A DNA stretch of 34,347 nucleotides from Actinospica durhamensis (GCF_018139695.1 NZ_JAGSOG010000068.1:1-34347); one strand, 5' to 3'; numbered from the stretch's first letter, positions 15,579-22,815 are shown. Notes: a model not told the origin generated them from the letters alone. Program-made: numbers and translations.

Positions 15579-16889
15579 CTACTCGGCGCCCGACCCCGCT
15601 CCCTCGCTCGCGTCGAGCCGTGCAGCGAGCTCTTCGTACGACTCGATGGAGGAGCGGATCTTCTCGGCATCCTCGGGAGGGAGTGTTCGTACGATCTCCA
15701 AGGCTTCGCCGATGGCGCCACGTGCCTCCTCGTTGCGGTCGCGCCCGACGAGGATCGTGGCGAGGGTGTGGAGCGTGGTCGCCAGACCGGACTTTTCCTT
15801 GACGGTCTCGGCAGGCCCCGCTGCCCGGCGTAGCTCGATCGATTCGACCGCGTACGCCAGCCCCTGCCCGCCCAGGCCGACCAGGGTCAGGTGCCAAGCG
15901 TGTGCGTTGAGCGCGGTCGCAAGCTCACGGGTCTGCTCAGGGTCCTTCGCCGCCGCTCTCCGACACAGTTCGACGCGCAACTCCCGAAAGACCACCGCGT
16001 CCTGTGCACGTCCCGCCCGGGTGAGCCGTATGGCGAGCCACTTCAGGTTATTGGTGATGCTTTTCAACGAATCGAGGTCGAGAATCACAGTCGGGTCGTG
16101 AACCATGTCACGACACTGTTCCCCTGCCGCGATGGCCCGGCCGAACTGCTCGAGCTTCGCGTGCTGGACCGCCGCAGCGGCGATCTGGCGCGCGAGAACC
16201 GGGGCGTACTGTGCAGGGTCGCCCTCGATACCACGCCGCAGCAGCTCGACGGCCTCGAGCCGCGCCTTGAGCGCATCGGGATTGCGGCCGAGCTTGTTGA
16301 GGCCGTCCGCAGCGAGAATCAGGCTATTGATGATCAAGGCGGCGGCTCCTTCCCGTTCCCCGAGGTCTCGCGAGGCCTGCACGGCGGCCGAGACGGCCTC
16401 GACGATCGCTTCCTCACCGCCTGCGTCCACGCCGAGGTCGACCATGCACCGAGCGATCTCCAAGAGCAGAAGCGCGTCCGTTCCCCGATAGGGCCCGGTG
16501 AAGCCCCCGAACCTGGGCAGAAGCAAGCGGCGGCCCTCCTCCGCGGTAGCGAGCGCTTCCGAGGTCTGACTCAGGGCACGCAGACTACTGGCCGTTCTGA
16601 GCTGAAGTGTGGCGATCACGCCATCTGCGGCAGCCCTGTCCGGAAAGCCGGTCCGCAGGACCTCGATCGCCTCGCGATATGCCGCGATGGCGGGCTCATG
16701 CTCACCGGCCTGGGCGAACCTCGCACCCTTTTCCGTCAGCTCGCGCGCCCGCCGATGGGCGGCGCGCATCGCCGCCACGCGTGCGGCCTGGACCGGGCTC
16801 TGCGCCGCGGCCGCCGTTCGGGCCGGCTCCCGCACCTCGCGATCGGACTCCGATACCCGACTGCGCTTGATGAACCGCTTCAGCGCCAC
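15579..16889 (-). CDS. TPR-repeat protein
   Basis: This 436-aa, all-helical, Ala/Leu/Arg-rich protein is a degenerate tetratricopeptide array. Clear units include ARELTEKGARFAQAGEHEPA with AIAAYREAIEVLR, SSLRALSQTSEALATAEEGR, and LHTLATILVGRDRNEEARGA. The first ~40 residues are basic and carry no catalytic motif. No signal peptide or transmembrane segment is seen. Such proteins often act as scaffolds, and no partner is suggested by the neighbours. The GTG at 16889 is preferred because AAGGGG lies seven bases upstream; a GTG three codons earlier would abut the SD. No TTA codon was noticed. Confidence 0.75.
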   Translation of the reverse strand: MALKRFIKRSRVSESDREVREPARTAAAAQSPVQAARVAAMRAAHRRARELTEKGARFAQAGEHEPAIAAYREAIEVLRTGFPDRAAADGVIATLQLRTASSLRALSQTSEALATAEEGRRLLLPRFGGFTGPYRGTDALLLLEIARCMVDLGVDAGGEEAIVEAVSAAVQASRDLGEREGAAALIINSLILAADGLNKLGRNPDALKARLEAVELLRRGIEGDPAQYAPVLARQIAAAAVQHAKLEQFGRAIAAGEQCRDMVHDPTVILDLDSLKSITNNLKWLAIRLTRAGRAQDAVVFRELRVELCRRAAAKDPEQTRELATALNAHAWHLTLVGLGGQGLAYAVESIELRRAAGPAETVKEKSGLATTLHTLATILVGRDRNEEARGAIGEALEIVRTLPPEDAEKIRSSIESYEELAARLDASEGAGSGAE

Positions 16890-16978
16890 CGAACCCACCC
16901 CTTGACATCCAGCGCTACTCGAGCCGACGCAAGGGTATAGCTTCGCCCGGCGCCCGTCGGCCCTCGTGACGTAGGCGC

Positions 16979-17023
16979 AGCGAGCACCAGCCGCCGGGTG
17001 GCAGCTGGTGCTCGCTCGTTTTT
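16979..17023 (+). terminator. Strong intrinsic terminator reading on the plus strand
   Basis: AGCGAGCACCAGC (16979-16991) pairs perfectly with GCTGGTGCTCGCT (17004-17016) across 12 bases and is followed by CG and five T (17019-17023). It is canonical for plus-strand transcription, yet both flanking genes are on the minus strand. The stem also lies 40-80 bases past the stop of the minus-strand gene at 17058, where it could work without a T-tract. Confidence 0.75.
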
Positions 17024-17057
17024 CAACGACACCCGGCAGGGGCCGGGAGTCCGTTTC

Positions 17058-17905
17058 TCAGCTGGTGGACAGGCTCGCGAGTCCGAGGAAGGTGCCGGAG
17101 GCGCTGCCGGTCATGTACTGGATCGTGCCGCTCTCATTGAAGAACAGGTCGAAGTTGCCCGAGGTACCGACCGGTCCGGCAGCCATGCTGCTGACCCCGC
17201 TCGGGGCGCCGGAGAGCGCGACGGTGCCCAGGAAGGTACCGGAGGAACTGCCCGTGACGTACTGGACGCTGCCGCCGACGTTATAGAAGAGGTCGAAGTT
17301 GCCGGAGGTACCGGACGGCACCGCGGCGAGGTTCGTCACGCCGGTCGGGGCGTTGGGCATCGCGATGGTGCCCAGGAAGGTACCGGAGCTGCTGCCGGTG
17401 ACGTACTGGACGCTGCCCCCGACGTTGTAGAACACGTCGAAGTTGCCGGAGGTCCCCACCGGCACGGCAGCGAGGTTCGTCACGCCCGTCGGGGCGCCGG
17501 AGAGCGCGACGGTGCCCAGGAAGGTACCGGAGGAACTGCCCGTGACGTACTGGATGCTGCCCCCGACGTTGTAGAACACGTCGAAGTTGCCGGAGGTGCC
17601 CGACTGCACCGCGGCGAGGTTCGTCACCCCGGTCGGGGCGTTCGGCGGGACCGCGGTACCCAGCCAGCCACCGCTGCCGTTCCCGGTCTGGTAGACGACG
17701 TTACCGCCGGTCGTCACGTAGAACAGGTCGAACGAGCCGTTGCTCAACGGCACCGCCGCGAGACTGGTCACCCCGGACGGCGCGTTGGGCACATCCGCGA
17801 CGCCCAGCCACGTCCCACTCCCCGAAGTGGTCTGATACTGCACCGTGCCGTCGTTGATGTAGAAGAAGTCGAGGTTCCCCGATGTCCCGACCGGCACCGC
17901 CGCGA
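17058..17905. repeat. Six ~144-bp coding repeats (propeller blades)
   Basis: The block GTGCCCAGGAAGGTACCGG recurs at 17224, 17368 and 17512, exactly 144 bases apart, with long identical stretches between copies. The outer units are more diverged, and the one nearest the stop is truncated. Confidence 0.85.
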
Positions 17906-18968
17906 CCGGAGTGCCCATCCCCGGCATGCCCGGGCCGTAGGTGCTGCCGGGGCTGGCCGCGGGGCTGGAGGGAGTTCCACTCGGGGTCGAGCCGACCTGG
18001 ACGTACTGGCCGGGGTCGGTCAGTCCGGTGGCAGGAGACGTGCTCTGCATGTCGCTCTCGTAGGCGCCGCTGGTGTAGGTGGACCAGGGGTCGAAGCCGT
18101 TGTCCCCGGCAGCCTCGTCGGCGTCGTACTTGTAGACGGCGGCTTCGGCGTTGTTCCACGGGTCCAGCAGCTGGAAGTCGGTGCCGTACGCGGGGACCGC
18201 GTTGCCGCAGGTGATCTGCCACAGGCCCCACCCGGCCCGGTCGGAGCCGGAACCGCAGTAGTCCACGCCCTGCTGGATGATGCCGGGCTCGAGGCTGCTC
18301 TCGGCGGCGGAGATCGCCGCGGCGGTCTCCGCCTGGCTCGAGGGGCCGCCGGCGGCGGTCCAGTAGCCTTCGACGTCGGCGTAGCTCATGGCCCCGCTGG
18401 CGACGGCCGGCTGCACGGCCGCGACGGCCAGGGCCGAGGACTTCAGCTTCGACGCGGCGGACAGGCCCGAGGACGTGAGCTTCGGCGCGGCCGAGGCGGG
18501 GACGGCCGCCACGGGGGACTCGTCGAAGGTCAGGTCGCGCATGAATCCGCGCGGGGTGGAGCCGGTGACATGCAGCACCAGCTTGGTGAACAGCCTCCCC
18601 TGCCCGGGCTCGGTGACGGGGTCGGCCAGGGTGAAGCGCGCGGTGGCGCTCTTCCAGGTGGTGGCGTGGGCGAGGTCGCCGGCGCCGCTGCGCCAGCTGA
18701 CCTGCCCGACGGCCGTGGCACTGGTCGCGGACCAGCTCGTCCACTTCAGGTTCTTCGCGATCTCGCCGTTGTCGGCGCAGGTCAGGATCATGCTGGTGGG
18801 GTGCGTGACCGCGGCGCCCTCGCCGCAGACCTCCACCGCCGGCGGGGCGGTCTTGGACGCCGTTGCGGCGCTCGCCGGCAGTGCGGTGAAGGCCGCGGCG
18901 GCCGCGGCGGCGCCGAGGACGGCGGCGGCCCTGCGGGTGAGGATCTTGGTGCGAGCGGTTTTCGGCAT
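17058..18968 (-). CDS. Secreted lysozyme-fold protein with C-terminal propeller-like repeats
   Basis: This 636-aa protein has a signal peptide (ILTRRAAAVLGAAAAAAAF, cleavage near ASAAT). Residues about 45-150 form a beta-rich domain (MILTCADNGEIAKNLKWTSW) found in actinomycete exported proteins. Residues about 190-300 resemble a lysozyme/transglycosylase fold: AAISAAESSLEPGIIQQG with a possible catalytic Glu, then WGLWQITCG and NNAEAAVYKY. A Pro/Ser/Gly linker leads to six units of about 48 residues, each with NFDVFYNVGGSVQYVTG and GTFLG, probably propeller blades that bind glycans. It may act on peptidoglycan or another wall polymer. The ATG at 18968 follows AGGGA by eight bases. Units 3-5 are nearly identical, implying recent duplication. 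Confidence 0.75.
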   Translation of the reverse strand: MPKTARTKILTRRAAAVLGAAAAAAAFTALPASAATASKTAPPAVEVCGEGAAVTHPTSMILTCADNGEIAKNLKWTSWSATSATAVGQVSWRSGAGDLAHATTWKSATARFTLADPVTEPGQGRLFTKLVLHVTGSTPRGFMRDLTFDESPVAAVPASAAPKLTSSGLSAASKLKSSALAVAAVQPAVASGAMSYADVEGYWTAAGGPSSQAETAAAISAAESSLEPGIIQQGVDYCGSGSDRAGWGLWQITCGNAVPAYGTDFQLLDPWNNAEAAVYKYDADEAAGDNGFDPWSTYTSGAYESDMQSTSPATGLTDPGQYVQVGSTPSGTPSSPAASPGSTYGPGMPGMGTPVAAVPVGTSGNLDFFYINDGTVQYQTTSGSGTWLGVADVPNAPSGVTSLAAVPLSNGSFDLFYVTTGGNVVYQTGNGSGGWLGTAVPPNAPTGVTNLAAVQSGTSGNFDVFYNVGGSIQYVTGSSSGTFLGTVALSGAPTGVTNLAAVPVGTSGNFDVFYNVGGSVQYVTGSSSGTFLGTIAMPNAPTGVTNLAAVPSGTSGNFDLFYNVGGSVQYVTGSSSGTFLGTVALSGAPSGVSSMAAGPVGTSGNFDLFFNESGTIQYMTGSASGTFLGLASLSTS

Positions 18969-19032
18969 GGGGGTATCCCTGTCTGGTGCGTGGTGGTCTT
19001 GGAACAAGTGCCCTGATGAGGGCCTTGGAGGT

Positions 19033-19101
19033 CTAGTCGGTGGGCAGGTCGGCGAGGCCGGGGAAGGTGCCAGAGGTGCCGGCGACCGTGAGCGTCGTCA
19101 T
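19033..19101 (-). pseudogene. 22-codon mini-ORF, remnant of a second propeller-gene 3' end
   Basis: The minus-strand ATG at 19101 overlaps the stop of the 103-aa gene as ATGA and runs to TAG at 19033. Its peptide ends AGTSGTFPGLADLPTD, close to the last residues of the propeller protein (GSASGTFLGLASLSTS), and the DNA is about three-quarters identical by eye over 45 bases. It is best read as the surviving tail of a deleted paralogue; translation as a coupled micropeptide is possible. Confidence 0.55.
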
Positions 19102-19409
19102 TGTCCTGACCCTTCGTTCGTCGGGTGCGTCCGCCGGACGATCTGCCAGCCGGACAGGTAGGTCGAGTTCCGCATGACGTCCTCGATCAGCCGCAGCACG
19201 TGCCCGAGAGGGTCTTGGACCGCCTCGGCCAGCAGGATCGAGAGGTTCACCAGGTCCGGGCCCGCCCTGGCCCTGATGTGCTCGAGACCGTGTTCGAGAC
19301 CGGGCTCACAGCCGCCGTGCGCCCAGAGGATGTCCTGGATGAGCGCCGCGTCGGCTTCGGACGGGGCCGCGCCCGCCGGCCTCCTCAACCCGAGCTGAAT
19401 GATCTGCAT
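19098..19409 (-). CDS. 103-aa protein, unknown function
   Basis: This protein (MQIIQLGLRRPAGAAPSEAD...) is soluble and mostly helical, with ALIQDILWAHGGCEPGLEHG and LGHVLRLIEDVMRNSTYLSG as its most distinctive stretches. No signal peptide, membrane segment or known domain is recognised. It begins 16 bases after the stop of the exported 60-aa peptide, so the two are probably one transcript. Its stop overlaps the start of a 22-codon mini-ORF. The context suggests a helper, immunity-type or accessory protein for the peptide, but nothing in the sequence proves it. The SD is weak (GAGAG about 13 bases upstream). Confidence 0.6.
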   Translation of the reverse strand: MQIIQLGLRRPAGAAPSEADAALIQDILWAHGGCEPGLEHGLEHIRARAGPDLVNLSILLAEAVQDPLGHVLRLIEDVMRNSTYLSGWQIVRRTHPTNEGSGQ

Positions 19410-19425
19410 CGCGGCTGCCCGGCTC

Positions 19426-19608
19426 TCAGAGGATGCAGTTGGCGCAGAGCGGCATCACGGATTCGGCCTGCGTCGTGAGCACGGCGGCCCCCGTGGACCA
19501 CGACGTCCCCGTGGCGGAGAGGGCGGCCTGGTGCAGCGCCAGCGGGGCCGCGAAGGCCAGCAGCGCGACGGCGAGACGGGCGAGGCCGAGGCGGGCGGTT
19601 CCAGGCAT
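19426..19608 (-). CDS. 60-aa exported peptide with C-terminal CxxC
   Basis: The peptide starts MPGTARLGLARLAVALLAF, a clear Sec signal (basic n-region, Leu/Ala core), with likely cleavage near HQAALSA. The mature part is about 28 residues, rich in Ser and Thr, and ends VMPLCANCIL with two cysteines that could form a disulfide. GGGG eight bases before the ATG at 19608 serves as SD. An upstream in-frame ATG at 19656 would spoil the signal peptide. It is the first gene of a minus-strand unit with the 103-aa gene and has its own promoter with an inverted repeat in the -35/-10 spacer. No peptide-modifying enzyme is nearby, so a plain secreted peptide is more likely than a RiPP. Confidence 0.6.
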   Translation of the reverse strand: MPGTARLGLARLAVALLAFAAPLALHQAALSATGTSWSTGAAVLTTQAESVMPLCANCIL

Positions 19609-19735
19609 GGCGGTACCCCAATTCGTGGTCGTGGTTTTTTCGCAAGGCCAGGCCATTCACGGGAGCCTTCTCAGTGGCCTTCGCTTCCGTTCCGTTCGCT
19701 CCGGCCCGGTGATGCCATCGTGCCCCGCCGTGCAT

Positions 19736-19765
19736 TCGATAGGAAGCACTTGACGGTGAGAGCAA
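19736..19765 (-). promoter_or_regulatory. Promoter of the peptide gene
   Basis: On the minus strand TTGCTC (19765-19760), an 18-base spacer and TATCGA (19741-19736) give a moderate promoter about 130 bases upstream of the peptide ATG. Confidence 0.4.
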
Positions 19766-19770
19766 GTGCT
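19745..19770. promoter_or_regulatory. Inverted repeat AGCACTTG-N10-CAAGTGCT, candidate operator
   Basis: The perfect 8-bp arms at 19745-19752 and 19763-19770 flank ten bases and overlie the spacer and -35 of the peptide promoter. A third half site follows at 19775. GCACTTG also occurs at 19005-19011, 37 bases upstream of the propeller gene start. The divergent LuxR-type regulator is the obvious candidate ligand. Confidence 0.5.
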
Positions 19771-19925
19771 CTGAGCACTTTGTGTCAGCACGCCGGCCCG
19801 GGACCGCAGCTCACAGGCAGGTCAAGACACTTGCCCTCACCCGTGGAGAGCTGGGAAGATGAGAGTCGGCCGTCATGAACGACCTCGCATACTCACTGCT
19901 CGTACGTGCCGACGGGGGAACGACG

Positions 19926-20912
19926 ATGTTAGAGCTCTTCGGGCTCGACACTGATATTCAAGAGGTTTATCGCGCACTTCTGTCAATACCGGCCGCTGGC
20001 GTGTCCGAACTTGCCGCGATGCTGGCGTTGCCTGAGACCGCCATAGGCGCGGCGCTCGATGCCCTGCTGGACGCCGGGCTTCTGCGCGAGTCGCGGGAGC
20101 ACGTGGGCCAACTGCGCGCGGTAGACCCCGAGGTCGGGCTCGAGCTGCTGCTGCGCCGTCAGGAAGCCGATCTGGCGCGCGAACAGCAGGAGCTCGCCAT
20201 GCGGCGCGAGGCGGCCGCGCGCGCGGTGGCCGAGCTCGCGGCGCTGCGGCCCAAAGACGGCAAGGACACCACACGCCAACTCGTCGGCGTGGACGCGATC
20301 CAGGCGCAGATAGAGATCTTGGCGAAGAACGTCGCCACCGAGATCCACACGGTCACCGCCGGGGCCGCGCTCTCCGCCGAGATGCTCGAGGCGGCAAGGC
20401 CTATGGACGAGGACGTACTCGTCCGCGGCGTCGCGGTCCACGTGCTCTACCAGTCCAGCGTCCGCAACGACCCGGCCACCCACGCCCACGCCAGGTGGCT
20501 GACCGATCTCGGCGGCCAGGTGCGCACCGCACCACTGCTGCCCCCGCCGATGCTCGTCTACGACCGCTCGGCCGCGATCGTGCTCATCGACCCGGCCGAG
20601 CGCGGCCGCGGAGCGCTGTGCACACGCGAACCCGGCATGGTCGGCTACCTGCTCGCCCTGTTCCAAAAGACCTGGGACTCCGCGGTGCCGCTCGGTGCCG
20701 ACGTATCCGAGGACCCCTCCACCGGACTGTCCCCCAGCGAACGCGAACTACTCAAACTCCTGGCCGGCGGCATGACCGACGAGCGTGCCGCCGCCCGCCT
20801 CGGCGTCTCGCACAGCACCGTCCGGCGCCAGATGGGCGCACTGATGGAACGGCTCGGGGCCACCAGCCGCTTCGAGGCAGGGCTGCGCGCAGCCCAACGC
20901 GGGTGGATCTAG
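19926..20912 (+). CDS. TrmB-like/LuxR-type transcriptional regulator with TTA codon
   Basis: This 328-aa protein has residues about 8-65 (DTDIQEVYRALLSIPAAGVS, ETAIGAALDALLDAGLL) as a TrmB-like winged helix and about 75-115 as a charged coiled coil. The middle resembles the PLD-like sensor part of these regulators (VLVRGVAVHVLYQSS, ARWLTDLGGQVRTAP). The C-terminal LuxR helix-turn-helix reads LSPSERELLKLLAGGMTDE, then AARLGVSHSTVRRQM. The ATG at 19926 has GGGGGA six bases upstream; an earlier ATG at 19875 lacks a good SD. Codon 2 is TTA, the rare leucine codon that in Streptomyces ties translation to bldA tRNA and development. It diverges from the exported peptide gene and probably controls it. 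Confidence 0.8.
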   Translation: MLELFGLDTDIQEVYRALLSIPAAGVSELAAMLALPETAIGAALDALLDAGLLRESREHVGQLRAVDPEVGLELLLRRQEADLAREQQELAMRREAAARAVAELAALRPKDGKDTTRQLVGVDAIQAQIEILAKNVATEIHTVTAGAALSAEMLEAARPMDEDVLVRGVAVHVLYQSSVRNDPATHAHARWLTDLGGQVRTAPLLPPPMLVYDRSAAIVLIDPAERGRGALCTREPGMVGYLLALFQKTWDSAVPLGADVSEDPSTGLSPSERELLKLLAGGMTDERAAARLGVSHSTVRRQMGALMERLGATSRFEAGLRAAQRGWI

Positions 20913-20956
20913 CGGAAGTACGCGGCGCGGACCAACACGGAAGCCGATCGCGCGGA

Positions 20957-21028
20957 CTCGGCGAGCCCGAAGCGATCATCACCGTGCCCGGTGCGGGATA
21001 CCGCCTTGCCGCACCGGACTGCCGGTAG
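20957..21028 (+). pseudogene. C-terminal fragment of an OmpR-type response regulator
   Basis: The frame reads LGEPEAIITVPGAGYRLAAP then DCR and stop. This is the end of the winged-helix DNA-binding domain (consensus I-x-TVRG-x-GYRL). Nothing upstream encodes the receiver or recognition helix; that space holds the end of the LuxR-type gene. It is a decayed remnant. Confidence 0.6.
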
Positions 21029-21073
21029 TCTGTGGCCGGTCGCCGCCGGTGCGGCCGAAGGGGGACGACGGCG

Positions 21074-21826
21074 ATGCCGCGCTATTCGAGAGTTGTCATC
21101 AAACTGAGCGGCGAGGCTCTCGCCGGGGACGCGGGGACCGGGACCGATCCGGCGAGCCTGGCCAGACTGGCCGCGGAGCTGCTGGCCGTGCAGCGGCTCG
21201 GCATCGAGCTCGGCGTGGTGGTGGGCGGGGGCAACTACTTCCGTGGACGGATGTCCGAGGGCTGGGGCATCGGGCGCGCGGAGGCCGACAACATCGGCAT
21301 GCTCGGCACCGTGATGAATGCCCTGATGCTCCGCGGCGCCCTCACCGGCCTCGGCGCGGGTGACGTCCGGGTGATGTCGGCGATCCCGATGCAGAGCGTC
21401 GCCGAACCCTTCATCCGCCTGCGCGCCGACCGCCACCTGCGCCGCGGCCTGATCGTCGTGCTGGCCGGCGGCATCGGCCAGCCCTACGTCACCACCGACT
21501 ACCCCTCCGTCCAGCGGGCTCTCGAACTCGAAGCCGACGCCCTCCTCGTCGCCAAGCGCGGCACCGACGGCGTCTACGACCGGGACCCGAACCTGGACCC
21601 CACCGCAAAGCGCTTCACCAACCTGACGCACGAAGAAGCCGTCGCCGCACGGGTGAAGATCATGGACGAGAGCGCCTTCGTCCTCGCCAGCGAGCAGAAG
21701 CTGCGCATGCACATTTTCGACATCGCCGCCCCCGGCGCCATGCGCCGCATCTGCCAGGGCGAGGACGTCGGAACCCTGATCACCACCGACGACCCCGACG
21801 CTCAGCCCGATGCCAAGGAAGAGTAG
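21074..21826 (+). CDS. pyrH: UMP kinase, stand-alone copy
   Basis: This 250-aa protein shows the amino-acid-kinase features of UMP kinase: VVIKLSGEALAG, VVVGGGNYFRG, NIGMLGTVMNALMLRGAL, then AKRGTDGVYDRDPNLDP, and MDESAFVLASEQKLRMHIFD. It transfers phosphate from ATP to UMP in pyrimidine synthesis. The usual neighbours tsf and frr are absent, and several positions differ from the common actinobacterial enzyme (GGIGQPYVTTDYPS where GAGAGMPYFSTD is usual), so this may be a second, diverged copy with altered regulation or substrate. The ATG at 21074 follows AAGGGGGA by nine bases. It overlaps the convergent gene by 25 bases. Confidence 0.85.
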   Translation: MPRYSRVVIKLSGEALAGDAGTGTDPASLARLAAELLAVQRLGIELGVVVGGGNYFRGRMSEGWGIGRAEADNIGMLGTVMNALMLRGALTGLGAGDVRVMSAIPMQSVAEPFIRLRADRHLRRGLIVVLAGGIGQPYVTTDYPSVQRALELEADALLVAKRGTDGVYDRDPNLDPTAKRFTNLTHEEAVAARVKIMDESAFVLASEQKLRMHIFDIAAPGAMRRICQGEDVGTLITTDDPDAQPDAKEE

Positions 21827-22809
21827 AAAGCGGGGGCGGTCCATCGGACACTCAGGCGGCCCAGCACGTCCGCGTACGCCGGTGCGCTCTCCGGGGTGAA
21901 GCACGCGACATCGCCCCGGAAGCTACGGAGCTCCAGCCAGCTTTCCGGCGTTGCCGCAGGAAGCGCATGCAGCAGATTCTCCAGATCAGAGGGCTGGAAC
22001 ACGAGGAACTTCGACTGAGGGCGATAGAACGACGGCTGGACGTCGAAGCGTAGATCCACGACCGGCTTCGGCCCGCGGACCCAGCGTGAGTGGGGAAGGG
22101 ACCCGTGGCCGTGGATGCGTGCGTCGACCAGAACCTCGGTGTCGGCATCGCCGATCTCGCAGTCGAAGATCGGAAACGCCGAGGCCACCCGGTCGGCAAT
22201 CGCCAGGTGGGCACGGTGCGACCGCCCCAAGGCCGGCGAGCAGAACAGGACATGGCTCAAGCCTCCGACCGGCTTCGGCAACGCGACTTTGTGGTGTGAG
22301 TCGCCGTCGAACGGCAGCTCGCGGTGCGCGGTGACGAACTCCAGGAACTCCGCGACAGCCTCGGCGTCGTGGGTGGCGGCGAGCACGTTGAAGCTGATCG
22401 CGCTCCGGCCTCGGTCGCGCAGCACGTAGTAGTTGTGGTGGCTCGACGGATGCCCCGGTGTGAGCTCGCAATGGAAGGTCTCTTCGAAGCCTGGTACCGG
22501 TGTGAAGCCGGGATGGACGCCGTGCTTGACGCTCGCCTGGATCACGTCGAGGACCATCGCCTCCGCTTCTGCCGCACCACCGTCCGCCGGCAGCTCCACC
22601 TCGACGAAGCCCTTACGGATCCACTCGGCGGCTTTCCGCGCCTCGGCCCGACTCGCGCGCACCTCATCATCGAACGCCGAGGTGCTCGCCCGTACGTTCT
22701 TCCCAGCACTCCACCGCAGGTGACAGCGGATACCCTCCAGCCGGATCTCGCGGAATTCCGCCGTCCCGCCGGCTGTATCCGATCGCTCAAACCGCCGCCA
22801 CCGAGCCAT
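21802..22809 (-). CDS. Protein with N-terminal WGR-like domain, unknown function
   Basis: This 335-aa protein has residues about 10-70 (EFREIRLEGIRCHLRWSAGK, then AFDDEVRA and WIRKGFVEVEL) that resemble a WGR domain: the R-W after the first strands, an amphipathic helix and K-G-F/Y-x-E. WGR domains bind nucleic acid or proteins in PARPs and bacterial proteins. The remaining ~260 residues (FHCELTPGHPSSHHNYYVLR, VLVDARIHGHGSLPHSRW) are unrecognised but rich in His and aromatic residues. The ATG at 22809 lies six bases after TAGAGT with no SD, so it is probably leaderless. It overlaps pyrH convergently and lies 37 bases downstream of the GNAT gene. Confidence in the domain call is moderate. Confidence 0.55.
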   Translation of the reverse strand: MARWRRFERSDTAGGTAEFREIRLEGIRCHLRWSAGKNVRASTSAFDDEVRASRAEARKAAEWIRKGFVEVELPADGGAAEAEAMVLDVIQASVKHGVHPGFTPVPGFEETFHCELTPGHPSSHHNYYVLRDRGRSAISFNVLAATHDAEAVAEFLEFVTAHRELPFDGDSHHKVALPKPVGGLSHVLFCSPALGRSHRAHLAIADRVASAFPIFDCEIGDADTEVLVDARIHGHGSLPHSRWVRGPKPVVDLRFDVQPSFYRPQSKFLVFQPSDLENLLHALPAATPESWLELRSFRGDVACFTPESAPAYADVLGRLSVRWTAPAFYSSLASG

Positions 22810-22815
22810 TGCCGC

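Larger units (their letters stand above)
19609..19925. other. Divergent control region between the peptide and regulator genes
   Basis: This 317-base non-coding stretch carries a minus-strand promoter (19736-19765), an 8-bp inverted repeat (19745-19770), a third related copy AGCACTTTG (19775-19783), and a CAAG-ACA-CTTG dyad near 19823. No plus-strand promoter is obvious. No RNA gene is seen. Confidence 0.5.

Noticed and set aside
16998-19016. A 672-codon plus-strand frame opposite the propeller gene
   Set aside because: Repetitive GAG/HRHG-type composition mirrors the antisense of the 144-bp repeats; no SD and no recognisable fold.
19426-19608. Lanthipeptide or other modified RiPP precursor
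   Set aside because: The 60-aa peptide has a Sec signal instead of a RiPP leader, and no LanB, LanC, LanKC, YcaO or radical-SAM gene is nearby.
19875-19925. Upstream ATG as start of the LuxR-type regulator
   Set aside because: No SD at proper distance; the ATG at 19926 has GGGGGA six bases upstream and begins at the family N-terminus.
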